From positions 124,001 to 188,000 of the forward strand of contig QXCR01000055.1 of the NCBI GenBank assembly GCA_004380135.1: DNA of 64,000 nt, in the 5' to 3' direction. Source of the DNA: Stemphylium vesicarium. Lineage: Eukaryota; Ascomycota; Dothideomycetes; Pleosporales; Pleosporaceae. The position numbers and the translations under genes were made by a program. Positions 1 to 10,232 of the stretch are shown here, piece after piece; positions within the stretch are counted from its first letter, which is position 1, and each line of letters opens with the position of its first letter. The notes under the pieces were generated by a model that made no database searches, was not told where the DNA came from, and saw only the letters and a program-made list of their open reading frames with translations.

Positions 1-730
1 GTCGGCGACTGTGATCCCCAGGAAACCTGCAGTGGAGATTCACCGTACTGCCCCGAAGACAAGACAAAGGACGATGGTTCGGACTGTGGTGATGGACTTA
101 CCTGTGCATCGGGTCAATGCACTAGTAGAGACATGCAGTGTAAGACAATCATGGGAAGCTACACACAGGGCAACGACACATACGCCTGCGACAACAGCAA
201 CTGCATGCTTAGCTGTGCCAGTCCCGAGTTTGGATCAAGGTGTTACGGGCTTCAGCAAAACTTCTTAGACGGGACAAGTTGTACCGGTGGAGGTACATGC
301 CAGAACGTATGTCACATTCCCTTCTTTTCAAACAATAGTTACTAACAAAGCTCAGGGTGTATGCGAAGGCGGCTCTGTTGGTAACGAAATTAAAACGTGG
401 ATTGAGCGCCACAAGACAATCGTCATCGGTGTCGCAGCCGGAGTTGGTGGTGCGCTTCTTCTTTGCATATTCTGCTGCTGCTTGCGCTCCTTCCGTCGTC
501 GCCAAAAGCTCAAGAAGTACGCCGCTGCTCAACCGCCCCCAATGCCATACCAGGGCAGGAGAAATAGGAGCGGGCCAATGGGTCCACCTCAAATGGGCCA
601 GTACAACAATGGATACCCTCCTCCGCATGGACCTCCGCCGCCCAATCAATGGACGCCAAATCCTCAGGCACCGAACGGAGACGTGCCTATGCCACCGCCA
701 GTACATCGAAGTAGTGTGCGATATGCTTAG
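1..730 (+). CDS. ADAM-family metalloprotease, C-terminal part (disintegrin domain, TM, Pro-rich tail); 5' end outside window
   Basis: Partial gene; the reading frame is open from base 1. The first ~100 residues are Cys-dense with a disintegrin pattern (CDPQETCSGDSPYCPED) and continue into a Cys-rich segment. An intron at 307-355 (GTATGT donor, ACTAAC branch, CAG acceptor) joins two frames; it is required because the first frame stops at 345. Exon 2 holds one transmembrane helix (TIVIGVAAGVGGALLLCIF), a CCC cluster, a basic stop-transfer stretch (RSFRRRQKLKK) and a cytosolic tail rich in Pro, Gln, Asn and Gly. Known family: fungal ADAMs are membrane-anchored zinc proteases with propeptide, catalytic and disintegrin domains. 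The protease domain and its HExxH motif lie before the window, so activity cannot be judged. The domain order leaves little doubt about the family. Confidence 0.85.
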
Positions 731-1408
731 ACTCTGGATGCGTTCAAGCGGGTTTCTTTTCTTGCGTGATGAAAACTTTTACGGTCATTTACACCAGCGG
801 GTATAAGCTGGGTTGGGATTTACTAGCATCGTTATCGGCGTTCTTCTTTTCTTCTTTTTGTTCTTGAAGGACTTGGCTAGCATGCCGGTTTCATTGTATA
901 GAGAGAAGCAGGGAAGAGAAGAAGTTGTATAGCGCGGAGCAAGATCGCTTTTTGGATAGAGGCCGTGATGCAAGAGCGTTGGGTAGTTCTCGGTGAATAT
1001 ATCCCCTTTGTACAACTTTTTTCTTCTTCATCTCGTGCTCGTGTTCACCCGCCGCACTTTGCCGTGAAGGAGCCAACCACGCCTTCGGCGCCGAGTGACG
1101 AAAGGCGCTAACTGACGATAGCCCTCGACACCACAGACAGCATTGCTCCTCATCACCAAACTTCATAGCTCCATCATTCCAGCATTGTTTCGACGGCCTA
1201 ACGCGATGTGTTTGCCGGCATGCGGGCTTGAGGGGCAATTAGCCCAGCCCCACCAGCCAACTGCCGTGGACCCTGATTAGCAATGAGCTCATCGACCTAG
1301 CATTTTGACATGCCGGTCGCATCTTGCAGCACGAGTGAAGTGCAAACCTCATATTGAGCCTTTACTATCTCCGACGTTACGACTTCACAAAGAAAGAGCA
1401 TTTTCAAC
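731..1408. other. intergenic region, no gene seen
   Basis: 678 bases between the ADAM stop and the NmrA-like start. It has T-rich stretches (around 840-865 and 1015-1030) fitting the 3' end of the upstream transcript. No coding-like frame, tRNA or repeat was recognised. The last few hundred bases should hold the NmrA-like promoter. Confidence 0.5.
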
Positions 1409-2443
1409 ATGTTGGCTCTCACCAGTGTGACGGGAAAGCTCGGTAGCGCAGTACTCAATGCGATCCTAGAGCATAACCTCATTGATACCAAGGACCTCGT
1501 AGTCTGCGTAAGTCTACAAATCCCTTTCCCTCTATTCACATCCGCAAACCTTCTCTCTTAGACATCATCTCCTCAAAATATCCCAGCTAACAATAACCCC
1601 CAGACATCAAGCGACCCCACCTCGTCACGCTTCTCGCACCTCCACGCCGCATCCATCGCATTGCGCCAGGCAAACTTCAACGATGCATCCTCCCTCACCG
1701 CCGCCTACAAAGACTGCACATCCCTCTTCCTCGTGTCCACGCCCGCCGTCGAAATGGACTACAACAACGCGCCCCTCTGGTCCGGCCGCGAAGCGCACCA
1801 CCGCGCGGCCATCGACGCGGCCGTAACAGCCGGTGTCAAGCACATCTACTACACATCGCTGGGTTTCGCGAACCCCTCCAAAGCAGGCGTGATGCGTGCG
1901 CACATCCGCACAGAAGCGTACTTGCACGAGCTGGCGCGTGCGGATAAACTGGGCGTGACTGTGCTGCGCGAGGGCCTGTATAATGAGAGTTGGCCGCTGT
2001 ATTTCGGGTATTACTTTGCGCTCAAGGAGGATAAGAGGGGTGAGGTGCTGGTAGCGGGCGATGGGCCCGTGAGCTGGACGAGTATTGCAGATATGGCGTA
2101 TGCGACTGCGCGTGTGCTTGCGCAGGACAGCGAGGCGTGGGCGGGTAAAACGGTTTACTTGAGTCAGAAGAAGACGGCGTCGTTGGCGGATGTTGCGCGC
2201 ATTGTGAGTGCTGTCCGTGGCGAGGACGTCAAGTTGAAAGTTGTAGGTCGCAAGGCGTACGAGGACTACTATGTCCAGGAGATGGGCATGCAGAGGCCGG
2301 CGGTCGAGTGGTGGGGTAGCACGTATGAAGCGTTGGAGGACGGCGAGTGTGCTATTGACGACCCGACGCTTGAAGGCTTTTTGAAAGAGGCGGGTAGGGA
2401 GCCGAAGCCGCTGGAAGACACGATTAGGGAAATGTTGAAGTGA
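1409..2443 (+). CDS. NmrA-like / NAD(P)-binding Rossmann protein (QorB-type quinone oxidoreductase-like)
   Basis: Two exons, 1409-1507 and 1604-2443, joined in phase 0 over a 96-bp intron, give 312 residues. The N-terminus (LTSVTGKLGSAVL) is the TGxxGxLG-type dinucleotide-binding turn of NmrA-like atypical short-chain dehydrogenases. The middle has the expected AGVKHIYYTSLGF segment and the VLREGLYNESW stretch of the QorB/NmrA subfamily, and the length matches (about 290-320). Known family: NAD(P)-binding proteins that act as quinone reductases or redox sensors. The catalytic Tyr-Lys pair of classical SDRs is not conserved, so sensor versus enzyme is undecided. The start is the first ATG in frame with the dinucleotide motif at residue ~9. 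Neighbours do not suggest a pathway. Confidence 0.82.
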
Positions 2444-3414
2444 GGTAGCAAGACCGTCTTTCTCACTTACTCATTCTTTCTCTCCTCAAACTCTTGTTTC
2501 CGTGGTTCATACAAAAGAACAGTGCTGTTGATGATCGTATGGCCTTCACCCAACAAAACAGTCATACTCATCCCTCCCCAATATCCGCATCAAATCACTC
2601 GTGCTCGCACACACGATAGTAATGTTCGCGACTGCTTTGATCCCCGTCTTCTTCACAATGTACCGGCACATTTTCTTCCAGCTGCGCATCATGGCCCGCG
2701 TGTCGAGCGCGTCTTGGCGTGACACGCATGCATCATTGCTTTTTCTGTTTGTTTTCCCCTCCCCAATACTGGTCGTCATTGTCGTCATGGTAGATGGACG
2801 CGTCGACTCGTGTATCAGGCTTTGGGTAGATGCCGAGGCTTCTGCTGGTATAAAGTGGTTTGCGCTGCAAAAAATAGACGCCATTGTTTGTCTTGTTCGC
2901 GATCCTATTTTTTTTTTCGTTTCGAGAGACTTTGATGTGGTATTTAGTTGTATATGTGAGTCCGGGAGAGTGTGATGATGTGTTGTAACGGAACTATATG
3001 GCTCCAAGTGCCTTTTGTACGAGTAGTTTTCGATTTATTGGGACACGGAATGTGGATGGACATGCAGGAGACAAGTATAATCAAAAAGGTGCGAAATGAT
3101 TTGATGAATATAACCATAATGTTGCCTGTGCTTGGTGACCCAATCTATGCCCATGATTTGGTGATGTGGCAGTGGGGAAGATGGGAACGTGCGAACCACG
3201 TTTACGCCTCGCACAGTCACAATAACAGCACGGGAAGCACGCGCCCAGAATGATGTAATGTAGCACGAGCGAATAGCATTGACTTCAAACTCAACAAAAG
3301 TACTTATTCTCATGAGGTTCCATGTTACATTATCAGGCTTCTTTTCATAGCTTTGCCTCTCCACCCCTAGCGGACTCAGCATCCTTCTAAACTGTAATAG
3401 AGTCCTTTGTGGAC
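2444..3414. other. convergent intergenic region with one weak small-ORF candidate
   Basis: About 970 bases between two convergently transcribed genes. The only coding-like segment is a minus-strand open frame at 2546-2884 (listed separately). The rest, including 2890-3414, has T-rich stretches typical of 3' ends and no recognisable feature. Confidence 0.4.
2546..2884 (-). CDS. hypothetical small basic protein (candidate gene)
   Basis: Uninterrupted minus-strand frame of 112 residues from an ATG at 2884. The C-terminal half looks protein-like, with a basic amphipathic run (RSWKKMCRYIVKKTGIKAV), while the N-terminal half is Ser/Thr-rich. No domain was recognised. The opposite strand is also open over much of this stretch, which weakens the case. 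It sits between the 3' ends of two well-supported genes, so it could instead be 3' UTR. Low confidence. Confidence 0.25.
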   Translation of the reverse strand: MASIFCSANHFIPAEASASTQSLIHESTRPSTMTTMTTSIGEGKTNRKSNDACVSRQDALDTRAMMRSWKKMCRYIVKKTGIKAVANITIVCASTSDLMRILGRDEYDCFVG

Positions 3415-4268
3415 TCACATGTGCTTGTGGAAAAAGTCCAACACCATCATGTATCCGCGCTCGTACTCCTTCTTGACCTTTTCTTGGCTCAAGTCACTGC
3501 GCGCAGCCATCCAGCCATGGATTTGGTCTGGGAACCACTCGACAACGTGGGGCACCTTGATACCCTCTTGCCACTTTTGGACGTCACCCTTGTCCTCGTC
3601 ACCCGATGGAAGCATGATGTAAGGGATGGTTATGCCAGGCGCATCATCGCCGGCGACCATGGCAGGGTGGCATGCCGCGGCGACCTTGAACTTTGTGCCC
3701 TCCATGGAGGAGAGGTTGACGATCTAGGTAGTATTAGCATAACTCCGAATTCCTGGAAGCGATACATAATACCTTTCCACCCCAGCAGAAACCGATAATG
3801 GCCCACTTCTCGATGCCGTATTTCTGCGTCAGCTCATCCACAATCTTAGGGATGCGCGGCAGAGTCTTGGGTGGCGCAGCTTGCGACTGGAAGAACTCGC
3901 CCATCTTCTTCTGCTTCTCCTCGGTGTCCGGTGGCATCCATGAGATATCGGCTGGTTTGCCCTCGAAGAAGTCGGGCATGAAGACTTGGTACTTTTGGCT
4001 GTCGGTGTAGGCGAGAATGTCGGCTCCTTGTAGAGTCTGGTTGAAGAAACCGAAGATATCATAGACTACGAAGATACCTTGCTTTGCGTCCTTGGGTCCC
4101 GTTGTGTCTGGGTTACAGTTAGAAATGACATGTTGCGATGCTGTGGCAATCAAACATACACGTCTTCAATCCATCAACCTCAATGTAGTCACCCTTGGGC
4201 TGGTAGCCCTGGCTCACAACAGCGGGCGTGTTGCAGCATGCTTGCGACTGTGTGGACTCGGTCGACAT
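3415..4268 (-). CDS. dienelactone hydrolase-family protein
   Basis: Three minus-strand exons, 4160-4268, 3773-4107 and 3415-3723, separated by 52- and 49-bp introns, give about 250 residues. The nucleophile elbow is GFCWGGK (Cys), followed by a conserved Asp region and a C-terminal HGWMAAR (His), matching the Cys-Asp-His triad of dienelactone hydrolases. The stretch VVYDIFGFFNQTLQGAD is typical of the fungal branch. Known family: alpha/beta hydrolases first described for ring-cleavage lactones; most fungal members have unknown substrates. The chosen start (MSTESTQSQ) gives the normal length, but the frame stays open upstream to an ATG at 4439, adding an Arg/Ser/Thr-rich, almost acid-free extension that resembles a mitochondrial presequence. 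Family assignment is firm; substrate unknown. Confidence 0.88.
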
Positions 4269-4754
4269 CCTTGCTAACCGTTGCGTGTTTCGGACGATGG
4301 GCAATTGTTCACGTGCACTTGCTTTTTGACAGCTGGAAAAGACTCGGGGTGTCGTAATTGAAGCACGGCGCAGATTTTGTGTCAGAAGACGAGTAAGAGT
4401 GGATTGAAGAAGCGATGTTGTTCGAGCAATGACGCGCATTATGAGTTACTCCGGCGGTATTTGTCAAGCTGTCAATGTCGGTTTGGTGGGGAAGCTGCTG
4501 CTCCGATCTACCCCACACCCATGATGTCACTAGGGCGATATGATGAAGTATGCACACTGCTTGAAGTGGGAGTCTCTATTACCGTATCCGCAGACTGCCG
4601 GTGCGAAATGGTTGTCGAGGAGACGGTTAGCTGCCGAGATTTCGCCATTTGCATCTTGTCCGACCATCGCTACTGTCATGTGAGTACCGGTGGGCGGGAT
4701 GGCTTCATGTGGTGGTACTGTGTTGGACGGTAGATTTGGGGTAAATACCATTAT
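4269..4754. other. intergenic region between two minus-strand genes
   Basis: Holds the promoter of the dienelactone hydrolase gene and the possible upstream ATG at 4439. No other gene-like structure was seen. Confidence 0.4.
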
Positions 4755-6775
4755 CTAAGCATCCAAGTTGAGTCTTTCCAACAATGTATCTATCTTTCCC
4801 AACAGGATTTGATAATTCATAGCATCTTGTGCAAACTCATCACCCACCTCTTCGCCATCCAGGTTCCGAATAACGCCAGCAGCGATTTGCTGCTCTACAG
4901 GAACCACGTTCTCTTCTTGTTGTGTCTTCTCTGGTGTGCCGTCTTCCAATGCGAATTCGCCCATTGCATCGACTAGGTCTCCTTCGGCCGTGGCTTTTGC
5001 TGCTGCGTTCTCATCCATCATCTCGTCCAAACCACTGTCTTCGAAGCGAAGCCTGAAGCGTTCAGAGAGGTAATAGCGAATATCGTCAACGAGTTCGACG
5101 GTATCTGTCTCTTGACGGCCCTTGACGCGGTTTGCAGATTCTTGGACCAGTTCAGCAAACTCGGGTTGGTCAATGTAGTGTTCCAAACGATAGGCGATGT
5201 AACGCGCTGCGAACTCTTCCAGACGCTGCACGCGAGTATCCCAGCCAGCACGGATAACTTCGTAGATGTCAACAGCCTCGTCTGCATCAGTGGCACCGCG
5301 TGGGTTATCTGACTCTACCGCAGAGGTGGAGCCATTACCCAGGGCAGAAATGATGATGGCTGCGCGCTGCTTCAATTTCTCAATGAAGAGCTGGTCCGCT
5401 GCAAACAGCACATCGATGGCAATGTCAAGGCCAAAGTCTGCACGCTCAGTGTACATGAATGTCAGTATAGTTTCTAGCACTGCTGGCGAGCAGTCAATGG
5501 TCACGATTTGCAGATGCGGTGTATCCTGCGCTTCCTTGAACTGGGAGCTGAACATGGTCAAAAAGTACTCGGACCGCAACAACATGGCTCGATGGGCGGG
5601 GAAGACAGTGGATTTGCGCGGCGTTCGTCGTTGCGATGGTGACTGCGAGCGTGCCCGACCGGAACCGATCGGTATACCCAAAAGGGGCCCAGGGGTGTTT
5701 CGTACGGGTGGGGTGGACTCTAACGGTCCCAATGTATGGCCTGTCTCATCAGAAGCCTCATCCTCTTCATCTTCGTGAGCACACAGCAAGATGTCGGCGA
5801 AAATACTGTTTTCGCGATCCCATTGTATGGTGTCCACCTTGTCGGTGTCTACAATCTTCTTGTGGCGGAGGACGTTGTTTTTGAACCAGTCCTCGAGTTG
5901 ATCGCGACCCCGCTCCAGTTCGTCTGCCCGCCGTTGGCGCAACAAGCGTCGATCTGAAACCTCGGTGATGTCTTCGAACAGTCGTTCCATCTCCAGCTGT
6001 TTGCCGATCTTGTCAATACCGTTCAGCACTACCAACTCTTGGTCGTCGCTAAGCCCGAACAGCGCTCTCCGTATTGACACCTCCTGGAAATACAGGTATT
6101 GTAGCGCCACGCCGAGCGACTCGGCGGGTATAGTGTTTGGTAGTTTCCATGAGGTTGTGTTTGGCGCTGCGCCCAGCTTCTTCGCAAAGTAGGGCGATCG
6201 AGCAGCGAGGAGGAACTTGTGCAAGTGAAACTCTTGGCCGTAGGCATTGATTGTGATGTCGGTTGTTTTCGGTGCAGTGCGCGTCAGGAGGGAGGTAATG
6301 TGTGCAGCGAGCGGCTGCAGGGGATTGGAGGATTTGGCATAGTCGTAAGAAAGCAGCAGGTTGCGTATTCGGTCGTTGAGCGCGTTATACAAACATCGCT
6401 CGCCTTGGAATGTATCGCGCTCGCACAGTGCGCCGTTTTCAAGCAGCAAGCGTATGACTTCGTAGTGGCCACAAAGACTAGCCTTCAGCAGTCAGCGCAT
6501 TGCACACTCTTTGGTAGAGGGGGGGAAGAATTGGGTAGTCGGGCACATACCAAGATCAATGGTGTGTAATCAAACTTGTCTCTCGCGTTGATGTTTACGC
6601 CAGTGGATATCATTTCCTGGCACACCTTCAAGTCGCCCCGCCGACATGCTTCACAGAATATTCTGAAGTCATCGCTGAGGTCGAGCGGATTCTCTTCCTT
6701 GAGCTGGCCCGACGAGATGGCCTGCGCCTCGGTCGCGAGGGCAGCCTCGATCTCATGCTTTTTCTTGACATCCAT
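4755..6775 (-). CDS. ankyrin-repeat and double BTB/POZ domain protein (ABTB1/BPOZ-like)
   Basis: Two exons, 6551-6775 and 4755-6482, joined in phase 0 across a 68-bp intron, give 650 residues. Residues ~35-110 form ankyrin repeats; splicing restores the repeat core DYTPLILASLCGHYEVIRLL, which supports the junction. A first BTB domain lies near residues 150-210 (INAYGQEFHLHKFLLAARSPYF) and a second near 365-460 (FPAHRAMLLRSEYFLTMFS). The C-terminus is helical and acidic. Known family: ABTB1/BPOZ proteins carry ankyrin repeats plus two BTB domains and act as adaptors for Cullin-3 ubiquitin ligases; the role here is inferred from architecture. The gene is divergent from the NIMA kinase, with 373 bp between the starts. 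Confidence 0.85.
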
Positions 6776-7148
6776 GTTTTAATGTTGTGGCAAATATAGA
6801 GGTCAATTGCACAGTCCCGTCCCGTCCCGCCCATGTGCTCAGCGTGATGCAGGCTATGACGAGTATCGGCGGACATCGGGCGGGCCTATCGATAAGGCGG
6901 GTGGGCTGGGCTTCGCTGGCTGTAAGGGCGCATCCCTGCTGCCAGCAAAACCTGAGGCTTGTGCTCTCGTTGCTGGGTTGACGGCCGTTAGCGTAAACAG
7001 GGCCAAACACCAAGAAACCCGGCTTCCATCCCGCCCATTGTGCATTACCTGCATCCGTCTCTACCACGCCTTTACTAACACAGCAGATTGCTACCTTTTC
7101 CGCATCCCCATATTTGCATGTCTTTTGAGCAATAGCACTACTATAATC
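6776..7148. promoter_or_regulatory. bidirectional promoter region, ankyrin-BTB gene / NIMA kinase
   Basis: 373 bases between two divergent start codons. It contains a short C-rich direct repeat (CCCGTCCCGTCCCGCCC around 6815-6832). No TATA box was recognised. Co-regulation is possible but not shown. Confidence 0.4.
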
Positions 7149-9550
7149 ATGCCCGAGGAAGAGAAGTACGATGTGCTTGAGAAGATCGGTACGAGACAGA
7201 CGGCCCTCCCCCACGACGACTTGCGCATACTGATTTATTGCAACAGGCCATGGATCTTTTGGAATCATTCGCAAGGTCAAGCGAAAGTCGGACGGCTATG
7301 TACGCAGCTGCTACAAAACCTTGGGGCGAAATGGCTGCTGACCGCCAATTAGATTCTGTGCCGCAAAGAGATCAGCTACCTCAAGATGTCCCAGAAGGAG
7401 CGCGAACAGCTGCAGGCCGAGCTGTCCATCCTGAAGGAGCTCCGACACCCCAATATTGTCGCATACTTCGAGCGCGACCACATCAAGGCATCGCAAGACC
7501 TTCACCTCTACATGGAATACTGCGGGAACGGCGACCTGGGGCGCGTTATCCGGGACCTTAAGAACAAGAACCAGGTGTGCGAGGAGGAATTCGTCTGGAG
7601 TATCTTCAGCCAGATCGTGAGCGCCCTGTACCGCTGCCATTATGGCGAAGACCCACCAGCGGCTGGCCGCAACGTCATGGGACTCGTTGGTAACGCGAAG
7701 CCTGCTCGTGACCCACGCAAGCCTATGATCCTCCATCGCGACCTTAAGCCTGAGAACAGTGAGTAGCCGCTTCTCTTCTTCCTACTCGGCTCAATATACT
7801 AACAACAACAGTCTTCCTCGGCGATGACAACTCAGTGAAGCTAGGCGACTTCGGCCTCTCCAAGATCCTCCAATCCCACGACTTCGCATCAACCTACGTC
7901 GGAACTCCCTTCTACATGTCCCCGGAAATCTGCAAGGCCGAGCAGTATGGACCGCACTCCGATATCTGGGCGCTGGGATGCATCATATACGAGATGTGCA
8001 CCAAGTCTCCTCCCTTCAATGCGAAGACTCACTTCGAGCTCATCTCCAAGATTAAGCTGGGACGCTACCCCGACATTCCAGCCTGCTACTCGTCGGAACT
8101 ACGAAAGGTCATTGCTAGCTGCTTAAACACAACACCCGATCACCGCCCGGACACTGCGGCACTTTTGAACCTGCCCATTGTCAAGCTTATGAGGAAAGAG
8201 CAGGAGGTAGTCAAGCTTGGCCAGGATCTACGAGAACAAAGGATGCTTACCGCAAAGCGGGAGAAGGAAGCGAGCGAGGCCATCTCGCGGATACGCAAGG
8301 AGCTTGACGACCAGCTGCGCCGGGAATGGGAGGTCAAGGCTCAACTCGAGATTGAGCGACAAGTCAAGCTGCAGACCGACCAGCGTGTACAAAAAGAACT
8401 TGCCCATCTTCAAGCGACCTTCGAGGGCGAGGTAAACAGGCGTGTCGAGCGTGCTCTGAAGATGTACCCCAACCGTCTCAGCACATCTCCAAAGCTTGCT
8501 CCACGATCGAGCACACCAAACATGGCGCCAACAGAACCGTCCGCCGCCCTCTTCTCCACAGAGAACGAGGCTCCTGTTGCCAACGGTTCCCAAAACACCC
8601 TCAACACAGACTCCGACTTCGCAAGCGGTACCGACCTGTCGTCGCTTTCCCTGGACGATCACATCGAAGAAGCCCCCGTCGCAGCAAAGTCGAAGCCGAA
8701 GCGCCCATCTCGCGGTCCCCTTATGCGCGCCCGCACAATGTTCAACCAGCCCTCAGCCACACAAGCTCCCGACTCCCCCATGGACGTTCAAATGGCCGAG
8801 CCATCGCCAGCACACACATCCCTCAAAGGTCTTTCCCTTTCTCCCCGTCGCAATGCGCAACCAAAAGCGAACATCTTCGCCGCTGCTAAGGAAGGCGCGA
8901 AGAAGTGGGAAGCTGATGTTCCTCCGTCCCCAACAGAGGCAGAGTGGAACGGTGACTTCGATGATGACGACGATCTCCCAGTATTGCCATCACCAACCAG
9001 GGCTCGAAGCGCCTCCGGCGGTCGCCCTATGAACGACGATCCCTTCAAGGTACTCGCGAACGCCCAGGCTCCGCTGCTCAAGGCAAATGCCCGTCTTGGA
9101 AGCACACCAAACCTTCTTGGTCCCAGGACTACGAAGCCGCGGCCTGTGTCTGCAGTACCCATCGTTGCAGCCTCGCCCTCCCGCCAAAAGTCGAAGTCAG
9201 CTGAAAATGTATCGACATCGCCGCGCAAGACGGGTGCTGCCACCAAAGCAGTGCCATTTGCTGGTCTCCCATCAAAAAAGGGCAACGAGGCGTTCCGTGT
9301 GCAAGCAATGCGCAACAACGGCGGTGTACAAGGCCGCACACTCGTCGAACTCCAGCAAGCGCGCGGTATTCCCGTGCACACAATGAGCGAAGACGAGGGA
9401 GGTGTCAAGAAGGGCTTTGGCTATGGCGGTCGGAGAAGCCCCGTCAAGCAACGAGCTGGTGGAATCAGCCCACCTGCAGTCTGGGATCCCGAAACCGAGC
9501 CCGAGATGCCATCTCCTTTCATTGTCCGCAGCAAACGCATGATCCGATAG
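7149..9550 (+). CDS. nimA: NIMA-family serine/threonine kinase (mitotic entry)
   Basis: Four exons, 7149-7188, 7247-7299, 7353-7758 and 7812-9550, give 745 residues. Splicing rebuilds the glycine loop KIGHGSFGIIRKV. The catalytic loop HRDLKPEN, DFG motif (KLGDFGLSK) and activation/APE region (VGTPFYMSPE) are intact. The fungal NimA insertion just before HRDLKPEN (HYGEDPPAAG...) is present. After the kinase domain (~1-290) comes a charged coiled coil (~300-390) and a long Ser/Pro-rich tail. Known family: NIMA promotes G2/M entry and chromosome condensation, with its abundance controlled through the tail. The first two exons are only 40 and 53 nt; both are needed for the nucleotide-binding loop. 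Family assignment is firm. Confidence 0.93.
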
Positions 9551-10232
9551 GATGGACGATGCATTACCGCTCCGGAACTATTACGATAACAACTACGACT
9601 ATTCGACGAGGAGAGGGGATATATATCAATGGTGTTTTTTTTGGTCTACTCCACACGTTTAATCGAGCGTTGTACGAGCAAAGGTTGTTTGAGAAACGCT
9701 TGGATACAGGACTTGGACGGATGAGGGAGATACCTGGCGTATAGAGTTGTGTGGATTGGGGATTTTCATCAGCAGGCATTATGATGCTTTGCGTCCTGTC
9801 CTTCACCCGTCTCTTCCCTTTGTCACGCTATCTTTTTTTCTTCTCATCATCGCATGTTTGTCCTTTTACGGGTTTTGCTTTTTTTAAAGACGCATACGAG
9901 CATTTTTTCTTGGTGATATACTTTGGGTTTGGATTGGGCGTTTTTTTTTTTCGATGAGGCGTCTCTAGCATTGCACTGCGATGCACTATGATCTTCTCTT
10001 CTTTTCTCTTTTGCGGCGAATGATATTACCATATTTGAGAATTCAACGTTCAGATACCCTAAGTTTCCCTGTCTCATGATGCATGATGTGTGAAGTGTAC
10101 GAAAAAAAATATGGTATAAAGGTAAACAGACTATGTATCGACAGTATTATAGTAGGGCGGGTAAAAAGAAGGCCAAGTTCAAAGACGTCTCTTATCCCCT
10201 CCTATCCCACAAACCTCACTCCAATCCCTCTT
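9551..10232. other. convergent 3' region, no gene seen
   Basis: 681 bases between the NIMA stop and the reductase stop. It is rich in T runs (up to ten, 9942-9952) and AT-rich segments, as expected for the 3' ends of two facing transcripts. No coding or RNA feature was recognised. Confidence 0.5.
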
